From JAVBNF01 sp031551725 (GTDB taxonomy: Bacteria; Bacteroidota; Bacteroidia; Bacteroidales; P3): a DNA stretch of 16,497 nt. A program made the translations under genes and the position numbers. The notes under the pieces are model-generated. The model was not told where the DNA came from. It ran no database searches and saw only the letters and a list, made by a program, of their open reading frames with translations. The stretch is from the NCBI GenBank assembly GCA_031551725.1, contig JAVBNF010000009.1, positions 1 through 16,497 on the forward strand. Reading direction: 5' to 3'. Every line of letters begins with the position of its first letter. Position 1 is the stretch's first letter. Positions 13,015 to 16,497 of the stretch are shown here, in pieces.

Positions 13015-14937
13015 ATGAAAACAAATTACAATTTACGATTATCGGCTGCGGCTGTACGGGCGAACCCACGTGTTCGCCCATTGAACAAGGGCAGACACAC
13101 GAGTCTGCCCCTACAGTTCGCACGTCATGGCCAGCAAGGCTTTGCCTTGCGTGGCCATCTCGTCTTATTAGCCTTCGCCGTTTTATCAACCCTCATCCCT
13201 CAATCCTCAATCCTTGCGCAAACTGTCGGCGATACCAATACCTTCACCGATTCCCGCGACAATCAAACGTACAAAGCTGTTTTTATGCCCGACGGTAAAT
13301 GGTGGATGGCAGAGAATTTAAAATATCGACAAGGATTGGATAATCCGGTTTTTTCTAATAAAACAAAACTCAATCCAACAGATAATTCGGAAGCAGCTTT
13401 GAAAGGCTTGTACTACTGCCCCGGACCGGGACCCGATATTACAAGTGTTCCCGTAACGCAATCCGATCCTTTGGCCTGCGAATATTGGGGCTGCCTATAT
13501 CCTTGGTGGACGGCAGTAGCAGACAGTGGTAAAGGAAAAATTCCAACAACAATTGCAAACCCTCTTTCAACAAATTATCAACCGTGGATAACAGGTGTAT
13601 GTCCCACGGGGTGGCGCGTCCCGAGTGATTGGGATTGGGGAAATTTGCTAAATGCAAGCGAATCAAAAACGGCTTCACAGAATCATAATCCGAAGACAAA
13701 TGCAACAGCCGCTACAGCTTATGGAGCAACGGATTCAAGTGGAGCATCTTCAAAACTGCGTTCTGCAAATGTAGGAACACCGAAAGTCTATAAATTATTT
13801 TGGAACTCTTCAACTTTCAAAGCACGCGATACTTTCGGTTTTTCTGCAGAAGCGGAAGGATACAAAGCAAGTGCAGGCGGAAATTATTTACAATTGGGTA
13901 ATTATGCCAGTTTTTGGGCAAGTTCCATTTATGACGCAAATAATGCATTTTATCGGGAATTTAGAAATACTTCTTATCAAACTTATCGTGGGGCAGATTT
14001 GAAATCAACGGCAAAAGCGGTGAGGTGCGTACAGAATGATGAATGTGACACAGAAGGAATAAATATCACAATTAACAACACTTGCTTTTCATACATCGAT
14101 TATAAAATCAACACTTATTCTTTTGCTGCAACCTTGAGTGAAGCTGTCGGTTCCGGAGTTTGGGATGTCACATATTCGATTATAAACAACAACGTAAACC
14201 CCGGAAATATAACAATAAATCCGATTTCCGGTCTTGCTACATTTAGCGGATTAAGCATTTCGAATATCGGGCAATCGTTTACTGTAAAAGTGGATATTAC
14301 AAATGGAATACGTTGCAAAACAGACTCTTTAGAGTTTACAATTGCAGGCTGTCCATATACCTTCAGTGATCGTTTTGATGATGCAACACATATTTGTCAG
14401 CAACGTTCTTCAGGCGCACAAAATTGGGAAACTTGGATTAAAGATAGTCGAGACAATCAACTATACCGAATTGTTCAAATGCTTGATACCAAATGGTGGT
14501 TAGCGGAAAGTATACGATTCAATGTTAGTGGAAGTCTTGATTTCATAGCTCAACGAAACTACCGAATGTACACAGTTGCACAAGCTGGATTTACTGCGAA
14601 TGGTGTGGAACAGCGAGGAATTTGTCCAGTGGGATGGGTTATTCCAAATGGGAATAGAGTCAGAAACTTAGCCGGCAAAGAAGTCAATAATGCTACTTTT
14701 GTTCGTCTCATACGCAGTGTTAATAATGGAGGAACTTCCGATTTCTATGGCCTTAGTGTACTTTCTGGAGGAGATGGAATAATCACCTCCCCCAATCAAC
14801 CCGGAGGGCAAGGTCTTATATATAGTACAAACTGCACTCATTGGTACTGGGGAACGATTAGCGGCTTTATTGAAGATATTCCTAATGCCTGTGGAATCAC
14901 AGGAGGCAAACAGCAACTTCGCTGTCTTCGTCCATAA
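13015..14937 (+). CDS. Secreted protein with two FISUMP domains
   Basis: A 640-residue exported protein. The hydrophobic signal core is at about 48-61 (HLVLLAFAVLSTLI), with likely cleavage after SILA (68). Domain 1 (about 75-345) has FTDSRDNQTYKAV, KWWMAENLKY (95-104), GVCPTGWRVPSDWDW and ends in AVRCVQ. Domain 2 (about 473-640) repeats the plan: KDSRDNQLYRIVQM, KWWLAES, GICPVGWVIPNG and a terminal LRCLRP. These are landmarks of the Fibrobacter succinogenes major paralogous domain, a C-type-lectin-like fold of unknown role. Residues 350-450 look like an Ig- or cadherin-like spacer. No C-terminal type IX sorting domain is seen. The n-region before the signal core is about 47 residues because palindromic repeats fill 13058-13158 in frame. 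Confidence 0.85.
   Translation: MKTNYNLRLSAAAVRANPRVRPLNKGRHTSLPLQFARHGQQGFALRGHLVLLAFAVLSTLIPQSSILAQTVGDTNTFTDSRDNQTYKAVFMPDGKWWMAENLKYRQGLDNPVFSNKTKLNPTDNSEAALKGLYYCPGPGPDITSVPVTQSDPLACEYWGCLYPWWTAVADSGKGKIPTTIANPLSTNYQPWITGVCPTGWRVPSDWDWGNLLNASESKTASQNHNPKTNATAATAYGATDSSGASSKLRSANVGTPKVYKLFWNSSTFKARDTFGFSAEAEGYKASAGGNYLQLGNYASFWASSIYDANNAFYREFRNTSYQTYRGADLKSTAKAVRCVQNDECDTEGINITINNTCFSYIDYKINTYSFAATLSEAVGSGVWDVTYSIINNNVNPGNITINPISGLATFSGLSISNIGQSFTVKVDITNGIRCKTDSLEFTIAGCPYTFSDRFDDATHICQQRSSGAQNWETWIKDSRDNQLYRIVQMLDTKWWLAESIRFNVSGSLDFIAQRNYRMYTVAQAGFTANGVEQRGICPVGWVIPNGNRVRNLAGKEVNNATFVRLIRSVNNGGTSDFYGLSVLSGGDGIITSPNQPGGQGLIYSTNCTHWYWGTISGFIEDIPNACGITGGKQQLRCLRP
13058..13158. repeat. Three GC-rich palindromes inside the FISUMP coding region
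   Basis: Three hairpins lie in a row: GGGCGAAC/GTTCGCCC (13058-13079), GGGCAGAC/GTCTGCCC (13089-13110), and ATGGCCAGCAAGGC with GCCTTGCGTGGCCAT (13127-13158, one unpaired base). They are much richer in G+C than the flanks, and fall between codons 14 and 49 of the signal peptide region without breaking the frame. The first two share an ends-conserved, middle-variable design and look like dispersed REP- or MITE-like units. Confidence 0.85.
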
Positions 14938-14956
14938 TATTTATTCTGTGCATTAT

Positions 14957-14977
14957 CCACAAATCTGCTGTTTGTGG
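14957..14977. other. Small hairpin downstream of the FISUMP gene
   Basis: CCACAAA (14957-14963) pairs exactly with TTTGTGG (14971-14977) around a seven-base loop, 19 bases after the stop codon and just before the terminator. It may assist 3'-end stability; no T tract of its own. Confidence 0.4.
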
Positions 14978-14981
14978 GGAC

Positions 14982-15017
14982 AAAAAATGCTGTTGGGAAA
15001 CCAACGGCATTTTTTTA
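14982..15017 (+). terminator. Rho-independent terminator of the FISUMP gene
   Basis: A stem of 15 pairs (14982-14996 with 15001-15015, one G-U) capped by a GAAA tetraloop and ending in a run of T. It is the most canonical terminator in the window and separates the FISUMP transcript from folE. Confidence 0.85.
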
Positions 15018-15051
15018 TATTTATTAATCTTCGATTTAACAATTTTTTTCG

Positions 15052-15059
15052 TACATTTG
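15052..15059 (+). promoter_or_regulatory. -7 box of folE
   Basis: TACATTTG fits TAnnTTTG 20 bases before the folE ATG at 15079. A -33 TTTG is not evident; the expected position (15029-15032) reads CTTC. The in-frame TTG at 15064 would lie at the transcription start, which supports the ATG. Confidence 0.5.
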
Positions 15060-15078
15060 TAACTTGAAACAAAATCAA

Positions 15079-15699
15079 ATGAACGAAATTTCTACACACG
15101 GTTATCAAAAGATCGACTGCTACAACGAAGAACGGACACAGCAGTTGGCCATGCACTACAAAGAAATACTCCGCCTTTTGGGCGAAAATCCCGAACGCGA
15201 AGGCCTTCTCGCTACCCCCGAACGCGTTGCAAAAGCCATGCAATTTTTAGTACAAGGCTATCATGCAAATCCCGAGGAGATATTGAAGTCGGCCTTGTTT
15301 AAAGAAGATTACCGCGAAATGGTCATCGTAAAAGACATTGAAATCTATTCGATGTGCGAACATCACATGTTGCCGTTTTTCGGGAAAGCGCATATTGCAT
15401 ATATTCCAAACGGAACCATTGTCGGATTGAGCAAAATCCCGCGTGTAGTAGATGCTTACGCACGTCGTTTGCAGGTGCAAGAACGCTTAACTACACAAAT
15501 TAAAAACTGTTTGCAAGAAACATTAAAACCGTTGGGAGTGGCCGTCGTTATTGAAGCTGCCCACCTTTGCATGTCCATGCGCGGCGTACAAAAACAAAAC
15601 TCGGTAACAACAACCTCCGATTTTACCGGCGTTTTCCTAAGCAGCGACAAAACACGTGCAGAGTTTATGCAGATTATTAGTACAAATCTTATGAGATAA
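15079..15699 (+). CDS. folE: GTP cyclohydrolase I
   Basis: A 206-residue cytoplasmic enzyme that converts GTP to 7,8-dihydroneopterin triphosphate and formate, the entry to folate and related pterins. Zinc ligands are visible: Cys93 and His96 in SMCEHHMLPFFG (91-102) and Cys164 in AHLCMSMRGV (161-170). Further hallmarks are NPEREGLLATPERVAKAM (37-54), GLSKIPRVVDAYARRLQVQE (116-135) and TTSDFTGVF (178-186). The ATG at 15079 is preferred to an upstream in-frame TTG at 15064. The stop is followed at once by a nine-base-period repeat, then rfaE2, so the two genes are probably co-transcribed although the pathways are unrelated. Confidence 0.95.
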   Translation: MNEISTHGYQKIDCYNEERTQQLAMHYKEILRLLGENPEREGLLATPERVAKAMQFLVQGYHANPEEILKSALFKEDYREMVIVKDIEIYSMCEHHMLPFFGKAHIAYIPNGTIVGLSKIPRVVDAYARRLQVQERLTTQIKNCLQETLKPLGVAVVIEAAHLCMSMRGVQKQNSVTTTSDFTGVFLSSDKTRAEFMQIISTNLMR

Positions 15700-15800
15700 G
15701 TTCAGAAAGTTCAAAGGTTCAGAAGGTTTAGAAACTCAATGATAAACGTCCTAAACCACCTAACATTCTAAACTACCTGAACTTCCTAAACATCCTAAAC
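15700..15800. repeat. Nine-base-period inverted repeat element, copy 2
   Basis: The left arm reads GTTCAGAAA, GTTCAAAG, GTTCAGAAG, GTTTAGAAA (15700-15734, one unit a base short). The right arm has inverse-type units CTAAACCAC, CTAACATTC, TAAACTACC, TGAACTTCC, TAAACATCC (about 15751-15800). The first base follows the folE stop directly, and the rfaE2 ATG is 10 bases beyond the end. Same design and location type as 11289-11358. Confidence 0.85.
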
Positions 15801-15809
15801 AAGAAAATA

Positions 15810-16301
15810 ATGAGCAAACTTGAAGTTATAAAAAATAAAATCCTCGCCGGCGACGACTTGCAACGTCAATTGAATTACTGGCGTTTCAAAGCAAAGAAAA
15901 TCGTTTTTACAAACGGATGTTTCGACATTGTTCATCGCGGACATGTGGAATATTTGGCGCAAGCCTCAGATTTGGGCGATGTTTTGATTGTAGGACTTAA
16001 TTCAGATGCTTCCATCCGCCGTTTAAAAGGCGAAGGGCGCCCGGTAAACGATGAAATCGCACGTGCGGAAGTCCTCGCAAGCATGTCGGCTGTTGGAGCC
16101 GTGGTTCTTTTCGACGAAAACACACCCAAAGAACTTATCGAGCTTGTTCAACCCGACGTTCTTGTAAAAGGCGCCGACTATAAACCCGAAGATATTGTAG
16201 GCTATGATACCGTTACCAAAAAAGGCGGCGAAGTGGTAACAATTACGTTTGTTGACGGATATTCGACAACAAACATCATTAATAAAACGAAAACTTTTTA
16301 A
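15810..16301 (+). CDS. rfaE2: D-glycero-beta-D-manno-heptose 1-phosphate adenylyltransferase
   Basis: A 163-residue single-domain nucleotidyltransferase, equal to the C-terminal half of bifunctional HldE. It activates heptose 1-phosphate with ATP to ADP-heptose for the LPS inner core. Motifs: TNGCFDIVHRGH (34-45) with the HxGH signature at 42-45, GLNSDASIRRLKGEGRPVN (62-80), VKGADY (119-124), and YSTTNII (151-157) near the end. The kinase partner is not in the window. Related cytidylyltransferases (TagD-like) share HxGH, but GRPVN and the STTNII ending favour the heptose enzyme. It lies downstream of folE across the repeat element. Confidence 0.9.
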   Translation: MSKLEVIKNKILAGDDLQRQLNYWRFKAKKIVFTNGCFDIVHRGHVEYLAQASDLGDVLIVGLNSDASIRRLKGEGRPVNDEIARAEVLASMSAVGAVVLFDENTPKELIELVQPDVLVKGADYKPEDIVGYDTVTKKGGEVVTITFVDGYSTTNIINKTKTF

Positions 16302-16313
16302 TTATAAATTATT

Positions 16314-16360
16314 AATTGTTAATTATAAATTGAGGCGTAGCTTATTAATAATTAACAATT
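16314..16360. repeat. AT-rich imperfect inverted repeat after rfaE2
   Basis: AATTGTTAATT (16314-16324) is an exact complement of AATTAACAATT (16350-16360), and the stem extends inward with one mismatch to 16330/16344. The loop is TGAGGCGTAGCTT. It could act as a weak transcription end for rfaE2. The arms resemble the AT-rich words at 6635-6662. Confidence 0.55.
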
Positions 16361-16427
16361 TCTGCTGATGCGTTAACTTTTAAAAAATTAACATAATTTA
16401 TTAAAATATAATATTTTACGAAAGTTC

Positions 16428-16462
16428 TTTGATTTTTTGATTTGATTTTGGTGCTAATTTTG
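16428..16462 (+). promoter_or_regulatory. Promoter before the gene at the right edge
   Basis: TAATTTTG (16455-16462) fits TAnnTTTG, with TTTG at 16428-16431 giving a long 23-base spacer. An ATG follows at 16479, 17 bases after the box. Confidence 0.45.
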
Positions 16463-16478
16463 TATAAAAAACGAGATT

Positions 16479-16497
16479 ATGCATTCAGGAAAATATG
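16479..16497 (+). CDS. Start of a gene cut by the window edge, possibly an IS4-type transposase
   Basis: Only six codons are visible, reading MHSGKY. This resembles the first residues of IS4-family transposases with a DUF4372 N-terminal domain (M-x-x-GKY/F-V-F...). With a promoter just upstream and an otherwise gene-free AT-rich spacer (16302-16478), a gene start is plausible; the transposase identity is a guess from six residues. If correct, the left end of the insertion sequence should lie within 16302-16478. Confidence 0.3.

Noticed and set aside
13058..13158. Possible CRISPR array
   Set aside because: The palindromes differ from each other, are not evenly spaced direct repeats and lie within a coding frame; no cas gene is present.

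Overview
The window looks like chromosomal DNA of a Bacteroidota bacterium, most likely order Bacteroidales. Evidence: AT-rich spacers, promoters of the Bacteroidota type (TTTG, about 19-20 bases, TAnnTTTG), weak Shine-Dalgarno sequences, a FISUMP-domain exported protein, a ParC of about 860 residues ending in an acidic tail, a BatA-type membrane protein and a membrane pyrophosphatase. The order is inferred; no rRNA or tRNA gene is present to confirm it.

Layout. (1) 1-330: no protein gene. A short promoter-plus-terminator unit (1-101) and a nested inverted repeat (148-215) share the word CGAGTAAAG. (2) 331-6591, minus strand: a compact run reading BatA-domain protein, parC, a DNA-binding protein, a Doc/Fic toxin and a collapsed AlbA_2-type pseudogene. 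The gaps are 2 nt, 11 nt, a 1-base stop/start overlap and 10 nt, so the toxin module appears to ride on transcription of the topoisomerase gene. (3) 6592-6787: spacer made of repeats. (4) 6788-8998, minus strand: hppA, an ion-pumping pyrophosphatase, divergent from (5) 9098-12057, plus strand: a small membrane protein, mutL and a rhomboid protease. (6) 12062-12200: a clear promoter followed by a strong terminator with no credible protein, a candidate small RNA. It converges on a small nuclease-toxin-like gene (12173-12607, minus). (7) 12673-14937: a promoter, a 29-codon lipoprotein-like ORF, a long terminator and then a two-domain FISUMP secreted protein whose N-terminal coding region contains three GC-rich palindromes. 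(8) 15052-16301: folE and the heptose-phosphate adenylyltransferase gene rfaE2. (9) 16302-16497: AT-rich spacer and a promoter leading into six codons that may begin an IS4-type transposase.

Most protein genes are ordinary housekeeping: DNA topology, mismatch repair, pteridine synthesis, LPS heptose activation and energy-linked ion pumping. The points that merit attention are the structured non-coding elements: a nine-base-period repeat in two operon gaps (mutL/rhomboid and folE/rfaE2), palindromes inside a signal peptide coding region, a candidate sRNA, a possible attenuator with a tiny ORF, and the structured left edge. The toxin-like genes are also of interest: the Doc module behind parC and a lone PBECR-like nuclease. 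I did not see a complete new multi-gene system.
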